Assembly (NCBI GenBank): GCA_964573725.1 | Contig: CAZNLJ010000007.1 | Coordinates: forward strand, 90,307 to 154,306 | Direction: 5' to 3' | DNA: 64,000 nucleotides | Source: UBA6168 sp964573725 | Lineage (GTDB): Bacteria; Bacteroidota; Bacteroidia; Chitinophagales; Saprospiraceae | Shown here: in pieces, positions 35,857 to 44,756 of the stretch | Position numbering within the stretch: the first letter of the stretch is position 1 | How the letters are laid out: each line of letters starts with the position of its first letter | Notes under the pieces: generated by a model | The model's database searches: none | Told to the model about the DNA's origin: nothing | The model's input: the letters and a program-made list of their open reading frames with translations, nothing else | Made by a program: the position numbers and the translations under genes

Positions 35857-38172
35857 TTAGCGGCAGGGGATGGGCCGAAGCTCGATGATCTTATCATCAT
35901 CGGGTCGAAGGGCTTTTCGTCCGTTGCCGCTGACTTCCCGATTGGAGGTACAGAAGAATACCCGGCCGTCGGGTGAAAAGAGCACATCCCGCAGCCGTCC
36001 GAAGGTATTGGTGAAATACTCCGTGGTCCGTAGGATGGTGTCTCCTGTCTCCCCAAGGTGCATAACGGCCAAACGTTGTCCGGTTTTTCCATTCCCTTTC
36101 TTCAGGAAGACCTGAAAGAGCGCATGTCGCCATTCCGGTATGGCCGGATGGTCGTAATACTCGAGTGCACAGGGAGCCACAGTAGGTGTCCAGGCGATGA
36201 TGGGTTCGATGACCTGCATATCCCGGCAGTACCGTTGTTCGGATCGCAGGTCACAGAAGCCTTGTACCCTGGGCCATCCGTAGTTGCCGCCTTTACGAAT
36301 GATATTGAGTTCGTCGTCATTGTTCGGGCCATGTTCGCTGCTCCAGAGGATACCGTTGGGGAGCAATGCCAGACCCTGGGGATTACGGTGGCCGTAGCTG
36401 TAGATAAGGCTGTTGGGAAAAGGGTTGTCTTCCGGGACGGTACCGTCCGGATTCAACCGCAGGATTTTTCCGTTGAGGCTGCTTAGGTCCTGGGCGAGTT
36501 CCGGGGTGTAGGCCTCTCCCATGGCGAAGAGAATCTTCCGATCCGGTGTAAATACCAGGCGGCTTCCGTTATGGCTCTCGTTTGCCGTGATATCGGGAAG
36601 GACCGGGATCGGATCCAGGAGGGAATCGGTGACCGGGTCATAGCGGAAGCGGACCAATTTGGATCGGGTCGGGGAGTCGGTGTAATGGACGTAAAGGTAG
36701 GGTTGCTCCGGGTATTCCGGATGAAATGCGAGGGAGTAGATGCCGGGATTTCCCCAGGAATGATGGCAATCCGGAAGCCGAAGGATGGTGTCGAGTTGTC
36801 CGGTGGCGGTGTGGAGCCGTTTGATATAACCTCCGTTTTCGGTAAACCAGATTTTGTCGTCGACTCCCCAGGTCATGTCCCAGGGATGAACAAGTCCGCG
36901 GACGAGGATGCGGATTTCGAGGAGGGAGGAATCGAGCCGAAGTGTATCTTCCGCCGGGGTAGACAGCAAGGCGGCGGAAGGAGACGGGGTCGTGTGGTCG
37001 GGACGTAGTTCGTAGATGCCGTCGGAACCTGCCGGGGACGCGCCATACAGGTCGGCATTGGAGGAACATACGAAGATGCGTCCATCCGGGGAGACGAGCA
37101 CATCGCGGATTCGTCCGATGGTACCCGACAGGAGGTCGAACGCTTCGCCGGCAGGTAAGTTGCTGTCATCCAGTCGGATGGCCTTTAGGGATTGGTCGTA
37201 CAGGTTAGCGACAAGCAGGTGTTGCCGGAGGTCCGCATAGCGGTCGTGTCGATAGAACGCGAGTGCAGCGGGTGCTATGGTCGGAGTCCAGGCCATGAGC
37301 GGCGCCAGCAGGTCCGGGCGGGTACACACGATGGGAGGTTCGTTGTCACAATGGCCGGAAACCCGGGGCCAACCAAAGTTGCCACCGGGGACAAGCCGGT
37401 TGAGTTCGTCGTCCGACATGGTACCGTGGTCGGTAAAAAGAATGGAAAGGTCTGCGAAAGAGGCAGAAGGGTCGGCAGGTGTGACGAGCGTGATTCCATG
37501 GCAATTCCGGATACCTGCGGCGAGTACCGGACTATCCGGGTAAGGGTTGTCGTCCGGAATACGGCCATCCAGCCGAAAGCGGAGGATTTTGCCGTTCAGG
37601 GATTTAGGATCTTGTGCCCGTTCCGATAGTTCGTTATCGCCGATGCTGAGCAGCAGCGTACGGTCCGGCAAGGCCAGCAGCCGCCCGCCTATATCCGTAG
37701 GGGCGGCGGGCAGGTCATCCACAACTATACGGACAGGAAGAAGGGTATCCGGTCGGGTATGATACCGGAGTTCTAGGATGCGCAGGACGAGGGAATCCCC
37801 TTTGTAGCTTGTATAGGCGGCGAAAATCAGGCTGTCCTGCTGGAAATCAGGATGCAAGGCGAGTCCCATGAGTCCGGATTGCAGCTCCTTGGCCACATCG
37901 GGTAGTCGGAGAAGATTTTTCCGGCTTCCGGAGGGTAAGCTGACTTGGGAAATGGTACCATCCAGTTCCGATACGACCAGCATATCATCCGCCAACCATT
38001 CCATATCCCAGGGAACCGTTAGGCCTTGCGATACGGGGTAACAGGACAACGACTGGGCTGCTGCTGCGCCAAGCAACAACAGGGAGGAATACAGGGTACA
38101 GACGGCCTGCCGCCAAGACAAAACAGGTATGTCACTTCGGCGGAGAAGCTGATGAATCATTAGGAATCTCAT
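35857..38172 (-). CDS. Exported double-domain PQQ-type sugar (glucose/sorbosone) dehydrogenase-like protein
   Basis: 771 residues, about twice the length of a soluble GSDH. After a signal peptide (hydrophobic LYSSLLLLGAAAAQ near 27-40), two beta-propeller GSDH-like domains follow, roughly 45-400 and 425-765. Each repeats the same landmarks: VPWDMEW / HPWDMTW, LNGKILR twice, NFGWPRVSGHCD / NYGWPRVQGFCD and MAWTPTIAP / IAWTPTVAP. The second copy keeps HRNPQGLAL, and the first has RNCHGITL. Its start overlaps the neuB stop (ATGA). Oxidation of an aldose outside the cytoplasm would be the family role, but activity is unproven, and its placement in a nonulosonate operon is odd. Confidence 0.8.
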   Translation of the reverse strand: MRFLMIHQLLRRSDIPVLSWRQAVCTLYSSLLLLGAAAAQSLSCYPVSQGLTVPWDMEWLADDMLVVSELDGTISQVSLPSGSRKNLLRLPDVAKELQSGLMGLALHPDFQQDSLIFAAYTSYKGDSLVLRILELRYHTRPDTLLPVRIVVDDLPAAPTDIGGRLLALPDRTLLLSIGDNELSERAQDPKSLNGKILRFRLDGRIPDDNPYPDSPVLAAGIRNCHGITLVTPADPSASFADLSILFTDHGTMSDDELNRLVPGGNFGWPRVSGHCDNEPPIVCTRPDLLAPLMAWTPTIAPAALAFYRHDRYADLRQHLLVANLYDQSLKAIRLDDSNLPAGEAFDLLSGTIGRIRDVLVSPDGRIFVCSSNADLYGASPAGSDGIYELRPDHTTPSPSAALLSTPAEDTLRLDSSLLEIRILVRGLVHPWDMTWGVDDKIWFTENGGYIKRLHTATGQLDTILRLPDCHHSWGNPGIYSLAFHPEYPEQPYLYVHYTDSPTRSKLVRFRYDPVTDSLLDPIPVLPDITANESHNGSRLVFTPDRKILFAMGEAYTPELAQDLSSLNGKILRLNPDGTVPEDNPFPNSLIYSYGHRNPQGLALLPNGILWSSEHGPNNDDELNIIRKGGNYGWPRVQGFCDLRSEQRYCRDMQVIEPIIAWTPTVAPCALEYYDHPAIPEWRHALFQVFLKKGNGKTGQRLAVMHLGETGDTILRTTEYFTNTFGRLRDVLFSPDGRVFFCTSNREVSGNGRKALRPDDDKIIELRPIPCR

Positions 38173-39068
38173 GATAACGCGTTGATGGCCGCCGGCATCC
38201 GGTGTACTTTCCGGAGTTTCCGCAAGGCGGAAAGTTCGCTGTCATAAACCTTCTTGATGCCATCGCCGAAGGCTTGTTCCACGGCTCGGATATCCTTGAC
38301 GAGACGCCGCATGCCGGTAGGTTCCACACTGGCAGCCTGGTCGCTTCCCCACATGGCGCGGTCCAGGGTGAAATGTCTTTCAATGAAGCAAGCACCCAAG
38401 GCTACGGCCGCAACGGTTGTGGCCAGTCCGATTTCGTGGCCGGAGTATCCGATGGGCAACTCGGGAAAGTTTTGGCGCAAGGTGGTGATCATTCGGAGAT
38501 TCAGCTCCGGAAGCGGACAAGGGTAAGAGGAAGTGGAATGGGCGACCAAGAGGTTGTCGGTTCCGAGGGCGGTCAGAGCACTGAGAATTTCCTCCATTTT
38601 TGACATGCCCGTGGAGAGCATTAGCGGTCTGCCCGTTTTCTTCATGTATTGCAGCAGGGAAACATCCGTGAGGGAAGCGGAAGCTGCCTTGTAGAGCGGA
38701 GGTTGGAAACGGTCGGTGAAATCCACCGAGGGTTCATCCCAGCAAGAGGCAAACCAGTCGATGTCAAGGGATTTGCACAGTTGATCGATTTCCCGGAATT
38801 CCATCATGCCGAATTCCATTTTTTGCCTGTAATCCAGGTAAGTAATGCGCCCCCAAGGCGTATCCCTTTCGATGCCCCACTGTTCGGGGGGTACACAAAT
38901 CGTGGGCGTACGCTTTTGGAACTTAACCGCATCGCAGCCGGCGGCGGCGGCTTCCCGGATCAGTTGTTTGGCGATATCCAGGGAGCCGTTGTGGTTGATG
39001 CCGATTTCCGCGATGATGTAAACCGGATGGCCAGGTCCCAGCGTTCTGCCGGAAGAAAGTTGAATCAT
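38169..39068 (-). CDS. neuB: Nonulosonic acid synthase (NeuB family), short form
   Basis: 299 residues. TIM-barrel synthase that condenses a hexose derivative with phosphoenolpyruvate. Family segments: IAEIGINHNGS at the start, CDAVKFQKR, STGMSKMEEI, YPCPLPELNL, GYSGHEIGL and ACFIERHFTLDR. The chain ends soon after the barrel, so the C-terminal SAF (antifreeze-like) domain of standard NeuB, which reaches about 340-350 residues, is absent. It overlaps the phosphatase gene before it and the GSDH-like gene behind it by four bases each. Confidence 0.93.
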   Translation of the reverse strand: MIQLSSGRTLGPGHPVYIIAEIGINHNGSLDIAKQLIREAAAAGCDAVKFQKRTPTICVPPEQWGIERDTPWGRITYLDYRQKMEFGMMEFREIDQLCKSLDIDWFASCWDEPSVDFTDRFQPPLYKAASASLTDVSLLQYMKKTGRPLMLSTGMSKMEEILSALTALGTDNLLVAHSTSSYPCPLPELNLRMITTLRQNFPELPIGYSGHEIGLATTVAAVALGACFIERHFTLDRAMWGSDQAASVEPTGMRRLVKDIRAVEQAFGDGIKKVYDSELSALRKLRKVHRMPAAINALS

Positions 39069-39643
39069 AGTTTTGATGCTCGTTTGTTTGCGTTCATATG
39101 GGCCGGATCATGCAACTCATGACTCCAATGTCCTTGTTTTGCGCGCAGGATGGTTTCCGCAAATTCCCGAAAGGCACCGTGGCCTCCATTCCTGGAAGAA
39201 ACAAAGTCGGAAATACGGAGAATTTCCGGCATGGAATCGGCGGGGCAGCCTCGGAAACCGACGATGTGCATGATTTCGAGGTCGTTCAGGTCATCTCCGA
39301 TGTAGGCGATTTGTTCCGGGCGGAACTGTCGTCTTTCCAGGATGGACGCAAGGATTGCCGCTTTGTCCTTACAGCCTAAGTGAAGTTCCTTGATATTAAG
39401 TTTTTCCGCCCTGCGGACGACGATTTCGGAAACTTCACCTGTCAGTATGCCGACATCTACGCCCGCCAAGGTCCGCAGCCTCTCGACACCCATTCCGTCC
39501 CGCATGGAGAATCTTTTCAAGGCTTCCCCGTTTGCGTCATAATATACACCGGCATCGGTCAGGACACCGTCACAATCCGTCAACACCAATTGCACGGCAT
39601 GGGCTTTCCGTAGGATTGAATCGGGTAGTTCTGTCGGTCTCAT
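39065..39643 (-). CDS. KdsC-like HAD phosphatase (nonulosonate-phosphate phosphatase candidate)
   Basis: 192 residues, type C0 HAD fold. Nucleophile motif LTDCDGVLTD, then MRDGMGVERL, the GILTG loop and the metal-site IGDDLNDLE. The closest well-known family is KdsC (KDO-8-phosphate phosphatase). Relatives next to neuB-like genes in Bacteroides act on Kdn-9-phosphate. The four-base overlap with neuB argues that it dephosphorylates the NeuB product here rather than acting in KDO synthesis. First gene of the tight run; 213 bases separate it from the SDR gene upstream. Confidence 0.85.
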   Translation of the reverse strand: MRPTELPDSILRKAHAVQLVLTDCDGVLTDAGVYYDANGEALKRFSMRDGMGVERLRTLAGVDVGILTGEVSEIVVRRAEKLNIKELHLGCKDKAAILASILERRQFRPEQIAYIGDDLNDLEIMHIVGFRGCPADSMPEILRISDFVSSRNGGHGAFREFAETILRAKQGHWSHELHDPAHMNANKRASKL

Positions 39644-39856
39644 GCAGGATTTTCGTTTATCGGTGTGGATGCGGTATGCGAAGCATGGAGCGTTGGCTGC
39701 GCCTTCGGTTCAGTTCGGTATTTGGTTTCTGACGGCAGGGGAAAAGTGGAAAAGACTTCGGCGCAAGAATAGGATCCTTGTGCAAACCCCGCATTAAATC
39801 GGGTTTATTTGAAAATTAAAGATTACTCGAACCGTGAACCCCATGTAAATTGATGT

Positions 39857-40666
39857 TCATATGGCAGTCCAGCCGCCGTCGACGACCAAGTTTGCACCTG
39901 TCATGTAGGAGGAGGCATCGCTGGCAAGGAAGACCAATGCGCCCCGGTAATCGGAAGGGGACGCCATCCTGCCGAGGGCGGTCTTGGCACTGTAGTTATG
40001 GACGAACCAGGGTTCCTGCGCATTTTCCACGCCACCAGGCGAGAGACTGTTCACCCGGATACCATTCCGGCCCCAGTAGGCAGCGAGGTATCTGGTTAAA
40101 TTGAGAACCGCGCCTTTGGTGGCCGGGTAGGCCGGACTCTTGAAAAAAGCTTGTGTACCGTTGGGTTGCCGGTAGATGGATTGATCCGGTCCGACCATTC
40201 CATAGGTACTGGCCACATTGATGATGCTGCCTTTTCCCTGCCGGACCATAGGGAGGCCGAGGACTTGGGAGGTCAGGAAAACTCCGGTCAGATTCGTATC
40301 GAGGGAACGTTGCCACATTTCAAGCGGATAATGTTCGAACATGGACTGTTGGGCCGCAAGGAGCGGTTCCTCGAACTTGTCATTGACGGCGGCATTGTTG
40401 ACCAGGGTGTCAAGGGTGTCAAATGTACGTAGGATGAGGTGGGATGCGGCCGAGAGGGATTCCTTGCAAGTGACATCCATCCGGACGGCCAGATGGGGTC
40501 CTCCGGGTAATGTTTCGGAAAATGCCCGGCAGGCGTCCAAGTCCAGGTCAGCCACGACGACATTCGCACCGGCTCCGGCGAGCGCCTTGCAATGTTCTTG
40601 TCCCAGCAAGCCGAGAGCACCGGTTACGACGGCAGTGTTTCCATCCAGGCGGAATATTTGATCCAT
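39857..40666 (-). CDS. Short-chain dehydrogenase/reductase
   Basis: 269 residues from the ATG complementary to 40664-40666. Classical SDR: cofactor motif TGALGLLG near residues 15-22, NNAAVN, and the catalytic Ser/Tyr/Lys region, with YPATKGAVLN as the YxxxK. It ends with YMTGANLVVDGGWTAI, typical of this family. SDRs of this sort occur in legionaminic-type nonulosonate clusters, so it may act on the same sugar as the genes behind it. It starts two bases behind the stop of the tiny membrane protein gene. Confidence 0.88.
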   Translation of the reverse strand: MDQIFRLDGNTAVVTGALGLLGQEHCKALAGAGANVVVADLDLDACRAFSETLPGGPHLAVRMDVTCKESLSAASHLILRTFDTLDTLVNNAAVNDKFEEPLLAAQQSMFEHYPLEMWQRSLDTNLTGVFLTSQVLGLPMVRQGKGSIINVASTYGMVGPDQSIYRQPNGTQAFFKSPAYPATKGAVLNLTRYLAAYWGRNGIRVNSLSPGGVENAQEPWFVHNYSAKTALGRMASPSDYRGALVFLASDASSYMTGANLVVDGGWTAI

Positions 40667-40668
40667 AG

Positions 40669-40803
40669 TCAATAAAATGAGCCGATGCCGGGAAAAAAAT
40701 GCTTGGCGCGGTAAAAAAACCATACCGCCGCGATGAATAGGAGGACCATCAGTACGGCTATAGCCCGCTCAAAGTATAGGATTTCCTTTTTCCTGTGCAT
40801 CAT
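40669..40803 (-). CDS. Tiny single-pass membrane protein
   Basis: 44 residues, starting at one of two consecutive ATGs (40803 or 40800). A basic start MHRKKEILYFER is followed by one hydrophobic helix, AIAVLMVLLFIAAVWFFY, and a short tail. The start overlaps the end of the polytopic membrane protein gene by 35 bases, and its stop lies two bases from the SDR start, the packing seen in real operons. No family is recognised. It could be spurious, but the charge-helix pattern and fit between its neighbours favour a real gene. Confidence 0.5.
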   Translation of the reverse strand: MMHRKKEILYFERAIAVLMVLLFIAAVWFFYRAKHFFPGIGSFY

Positions 40804-42538
40804 CGGATAAGGTAGGCTGTCCGTTTGTTTCGTATATGTCCAATTGCCAGTGACGTCCGGTGAAGGTTCCGATCCGGTGCAAGCCCAATTCGGCCGCATT
40901 TCGGATCTCAACAGCGGAGAACAGGTATTTAGCGCCCATTTCCTTCAGGGCGGGGATATCCAATTGAAGTGAACCCACTGATTTTCTGTCTTGTTTTCCG
41001 CAGGTAAAAGCATCGTATTCCTTGCCCAGTTCGGCGGAAAACAGGTAGCATCGGTTACCGAAACCATCGAATTCCTTCCGGATGGTCTCGTTTTTTTCCA
41101 ACTCTTCGGCGATGACGCGACGGAAGCGATGTTTATAGGGGAGGGAATATTGGGAAGCGTGTCCATCGAGGGTATGGAAGCCGTTGAACAGGGCGGCAGC
41201 GGGGTGGAAACCCAGGCAGACAATCCTGTAGCTTTGTTTGGGCAGGTCGATATGCCGGTCGATGGAATAAAATAGGTCCTCATCAAAAAAAGCCAGGAAA
41301 TTCGGCTTGCCGGGTATTCCGGACAACTGTCTGAGGTTGTGGTGAAATTCGTCGTGGGCGGCCATTCCCAATAGGAGCTGCCCAGCCAGGAACCAAACGA
41401 TGGTCCGGTGGAAGACACGGTACCGGTGAAGGTGGCTGAGTACGGATGCGAATAGCAGGAGCCACAACATGGGAATGAAGACCACCATCCGTTCGAACTT
41501 GAAAGTCACCAGGATTGGCAGAGACTCCCCGAACCAGGAAGCCAGCCAGTTGTATCCGCCGAAGAAAACCCCCAGGGCGAGAATGCTTGTCAACAGGACT
41601 TTTTCCGTCTTGTGCAAGCTCAGCCAGCGATACTTCCATCCAGCCGCCAGCAGGACCGGCAGGGAGATGAAGACCCCGACATGATAGTGGGAACTGAGCA
41701 TCACCTGCCACATTTGTGTCATGCTGAAGCGAATGGATAAACTATGGTTGTAAAAGTAGTCGTATTCGAGCCGGTGGGAAAGGAAATCACCTGGCCACAA
41801 GGTCAACCGGACAAGGTGCCAATTGACGGCGATGTACAGGGCCGCCAGGCTGGCCCAGGCAACGGCAAGGGGCCGATGTATGCGGCGTTCCCGCAGCACC
41901 CCGACCAACAGGAACAAAGCACCGGTGAGCAACAGCGGAACACCCGCCCAAACAATGTCGGAATAGAACGGGAATAGCAGGACGACCACCCAGGCTGCCT
42001 TTACAGGTTTTCGGCGACTGATATTCAGGATAGCCCATACGAAGAGCGGTAATCCTGCGACTGTCATGCCCAGGTTGTTGAAGAAAGGTAGCCAGGCATA
42101 GGATAGCGATATCCCGTGATGGACCAGCGGGGTGGGACGCGCCCCAGGCGGATGGTCGCGCAGCAGGACATACATTCCGATGAAGGCTGTCAGATGGACG
42201 ATTACATAATTGACCAGGTAGCCGCCGTATAATCCGAATATCCACTGGAAGAGCGCGACGAATGACCAACCCGTCTTACAGGCGGCACGCAACTGGCCGC
42301 CCAGGTATCGGTTTACCAGGACATCCGGTCCATAGTCGAACATCTTCCCCTCGGCGAGCAGCAGTTGGTAATCGATTCCTTCCAAGGTGTCGTGGATCCG
42401 GATATATGCATTTTCTCCCAAAAGCAGGTACGGGGCGAACTGAACGCCCAGCAGCAAAGCAGAACCCCATCCTGTCAACGTCAAGGACGGGTATCTGCTA
42501 CAGACGGACCGGCGGTTACGGAATCTGTAAGTGGTCAT
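40769..42538 (-). CDS. Polytopic membrane protein, DUF6044-like
   Basis: 589 residues from the ATG complementary to 42536-42538, which overlaps the stop of the gene before it by four bases. Around ten hydrophobic helices fill residues 20-390; the last 190 residues are soluble, with aromatic-rich segments (CLGFHPAAALFNGFHTLDGH). The order resembles GT-C-type or DUF6044 membrane proteins thought to act in surface-polymer assembly. The loop HDTLEGIDYQ after the first helix could hold acidic ligands. Named only by general resemblance. Confidence 0.6.
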   Translation of the reverse strand: MTTYRFRNRRSVCSRYPSLTLTGWGSALLLGVQFAPYLLLGENAYIRIHDTLEGIDYQLLLAEGKMFDYGPDVLVNRYLGGQLRAACKTGWSFVALFQWIFGLYGGYLVNYVIVHLTAFIGMYVLLRDHPPGARPTPLVHHGISLSYAWLPFFNNLGMTVAGLPLFVWAILNISRRKPVKAAWVVVLLFPFYSDIVWAGVPLLLTGALFLLVGVLRERRIHRPLAVAWASLAALYIAVNWHLVRLTLWPGDFLSHRLEYDYFYNHSLSIRFSMTQMWQVMLSSHYHVGVFISLPVLLAAGWKYRWLSLHKTEKVLLTSILALGVFFGGYNWLASWFGESLPILVTFKFERMVVFIPMLWLLLFASVLSHLHRYRVFHRTIVWFLAGQLLLGMAAHDEFHHNLRQLSGIPGKPNFLAFFDEDLFYSIDRHIDLPKQSYRIVCLGFHPAAALFNGFHTLDGHASQYSLPYKHRFRRVIAEELEKNETIRKEFDGFGNRCYLFSAELGKEYDAFTCGKQDRKSVGSLQLDIPALKEMGAKYLFSAVEIRNAAELGLHRIGTFTGRHWQLDIYETNGQPTLSDDAQEKGNPIL

Positions 42539-43479
42539 TCCCTTGCTTGCATCTGTTCGGCTCCTGATCGGCCGGATGATGCCGACAAGCATGTCGGTTC
42601 CTCCGGCAGGTGGGCAGCCATTCCGGCAGGAAGGATACCAGGGTCCCGGGACATCCGGAAGCGTCTGTACCGTTCCAATTCATCTGTATTGATAAGGTCT
42701 GCGCCGTTTTGCAACAGTAAGGACCAGACCGTTTCGTCTTCCGGACTGGCCCACAGGCGAATCAGCTTGTTTTCCTCATGCACCCGGTCGGCGAATGTCC
42801 TGAAACGCTGCCAATCTGACCGGGAGGGCATCAGGCCGGGGAGGTTCCATCCGAAAATCCGCGAGTAGTGGCCACTTACCATCGGCATTAGGTCTGCGGG
42901 GTAACCTTTGCCCAAGTCCTCGAAACGACCGTCCAAGTAGACAAATCGGTCGGCTTCCGCAGTGACTTGTTCGATAGGCCTGTTTCCGGACAGGATGATT
43001 CGGACCTTGCCTGAGGATTGGTTACCGTCTTCCGGAAGTACTATCCAGGCTCGATAAGGGGCGAGCTGCCTTTTCAATTCAGTATAAGTTTCAGAAGCCG
43101 ATGATTTTATATCGACCACCAAGTTCAAGGGGGCATCATCCGAGAAAAAAGAGCAGCCTTCCTGTCGACGGATCATATCATCCAACGGTTGCAGGTACAG
43201 CGTGCGGAAGGTCCGTTCGGACCGACCTTTCAGGGGTGGAAGGTGGGAGACGTACAACTCAGCTCCGATGAGCCAGACGTCCACCTCCAAGTAGGAAAAT
43301 CCTTTGGCAAGTGCTTCGCTCAGCGGGTAAGTGTGTTCGTAGTCATTATGTGCATAGGCTGCTGGCAACAGGGCCGACGGTGTCAGGGTGACCACCGGGT
43401 TTGAATACCCTCCCGGATAGAAATGGCGCATTCCGGTGAAACCAGCCGCCGTACAAAGCAGGACCAGGTAGCGTATCAT
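42535..43479 (-). CDS. PI-PLC/GDPD-like phosphodiesterase
   Basis: 314 residues with a short hydrophobic start (signal or anchor). The catalytic-type motifs AHNDYEHTYPLSEAL and FSYLEVDVWLIGAELYVSH match the TIM-barrel phosphatidylinositol phospholipase C / glycerophosphodiesterase superfamily (AIM6-like branch), with the His and the two acidic residues in place. LVVDIKSS is the second strand motif. It overlaps the polytopic membrane gene by four bases, so the two are one transcript. Substrate unknown, probably a phosphodiester in the envelope. Confidence 0.75.
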   Translation of the reverse strand: MIRYLVLLCTAAGFTGMRHFYPGGYSNPVVTLTPSALLPAAYAHNDYEHTYPLSEALAKGFSYLEVDVWLIGAELYVSHLPPLKGRSERTFRTLYLQPLDDMIRRQEGCSFFSDDAPLNLVVDIKSSASETYTELKRQLAPYRAWIVLPEDGNQSSGKVRIILSGNRPIEQVTAEADRFVYLDGRFEDLGKGYPADLMPMVSGHYSRIFGWNLPGLMPSRSDWQRFRTFADRVHEENKLIRLWASPEDETVWSLLLQNGADLINTDELERYRRFRMSRDPGILPAGMAAHLPEEPTCLSASSGRSGAEQMQARE

Positions 43480-43595
43480 GACCAGTTCGTTCTGTATGAA
43501 GTATAGCGGGTAGGCTTTAACTAACAGCCGGACAAAGATGGCAGGAAGTGGCCGTACCTGAGGAAAGTACAGATTAACAAATCATGACGCTTCCG

Positions 43596-44300
43596 TTAAG
43601 CGGTTTTTCCCCGTTCGAAGCGATATCCGCTGCTGCTGACCGGCTGGATGTAAGGCCGGCCGATTTTCTCCTGCAGGCGCTGGATGGTCCGTTTCAGCCG
43701 GTGGGCGGCATTCCCGAAGTCGTACCCCAGTTCCCGCTGAAGGACATCGTAGGAAACCACCGTTCCCCGACTGGCCACCAACAACCAGAGCAGGTCGAAT
43801 TCCTCCGACTTCAGCCGGACACACCGTTCCGCAATGGTGATTTCCAGGGATATCCGGTTCATGACGACATCATCGGACACGAGCAGGGACCGCTGCTCCG
43901 TAGCGGTGAGCCCGAACCGGGCGAGTTGACCTTTGATATGGTGGAGGAAATCCGTCGGCCGGAGGGGCTTGCGCAGAAAGCCGTCCGCTCCGGACAGCTC
44001 CGTCGCATGCCTGGCAAAGGGTAGGCTGCCGGCGGTGTGCAACAGGATGACGGCACCCCGAGTACGGGCGGAGCGCCGCAAGCGGTGACAGACCCGGATC
44101 CCGTCGCATTCCGGCATCATGATATCCAAAATGACCAGGTCCGGACGTTCGCGGATGGCTTTCCGGATGGCATCCTTGCCACCGGAGGCGGTGAGCAGCC
44201 GGAACCCCTCCCTGCGCAACCGGTATCCGAGGAAGTCCAGGACGTCGGGTTCATCATCCACCAACAGGACCTTGATGGCATCGGGCGATTTCTCAACCAT
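43596..44300 (-). CDS. OmpR-type response regulator
   Basis: 234 residues from the ATG complementary to 44298-44300. The receiver domain has VDDEP, the phospho-acceptor Asp in VILDIMMP (near residue 58) and Lys in RKPL; the winged-helix DNA-binding domain has RLKSEEFDLLWLL, GTVVSYDVLQRELGY and YIQPVSSSGYRFE. No histidine kinase is adjacent, so it is an orphan. It lies 116 bases before the PLC/GDPD gene on the same strand and may control it, which is inference. Confidence 0.9.
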   Translation of the reverse strand: MVEKSPDAIKVLLVDDEPDVLDFLGYRLRREGFRLLTASGGKDAIRKAIRERPDLVILDIMMPECDGIRVCHRLRRSARTRGAVILLHTAGSLPFARHATELSGADGFLRKPLRPTDFLHHIKGQLARFGLTATEQRSLLVSDDVVMNRISLEITIAERCVRLKSEEFDLLWLLVASRGTVVSYDVLQRELGYDFGNAAHRLKRTIQRLQEKIGRPYIQPVSSSGYRFERGKTA

Positions 44301-44756
44301 GGTTTTTCTTGCTTTGTTGTCACCCTCCGTACCGGCCGGCACATTGGCCGGACCGGCTCCGATTATTTTGCTGCTGCGGTCACCTCAATGAACGTGCGCA
44401 CCAATCATTTGCAATTAACCCAATGTGAAATATTCGTTAAATTTAGGTTTCCGACGTTTTTGGCCTTCAACCGGAATGGAGTTGCCGGGTTTCCGGACGG
44501 GCCTTGACGGGTAGTTCGGGCAGGTCGACATCCTTTCCGCACACACAGGCAGACTGCCCGCTCGCCCCTATTTTTTTTGGTGTTTGATTTTCACCACTTG
44601 TATTTTTTTTGGTTATTTGCTGATTGGATAGGTATGGTGGCAAGCAGCCGGGGTTCGTAGGTACCCGTTCCGATGTCCGAATCAGAAAAAGGCCAGTCCG
44701 GAACTGCCGGCGCTTGCTGCTAATAACAAGCAAAATGGTAATCAAATCAATTCCTT
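44301..44756. other. 456-base region between divergent genes
   Basis: Holds the start regions of the leftward response regulator and the rightward Gfo/Idh gene. It is T-rich around 44560-44620 with several TTTG copies, but none has a TAnnTTTG partner at the right distance. No gene is supportable. Confidence 0.4.
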
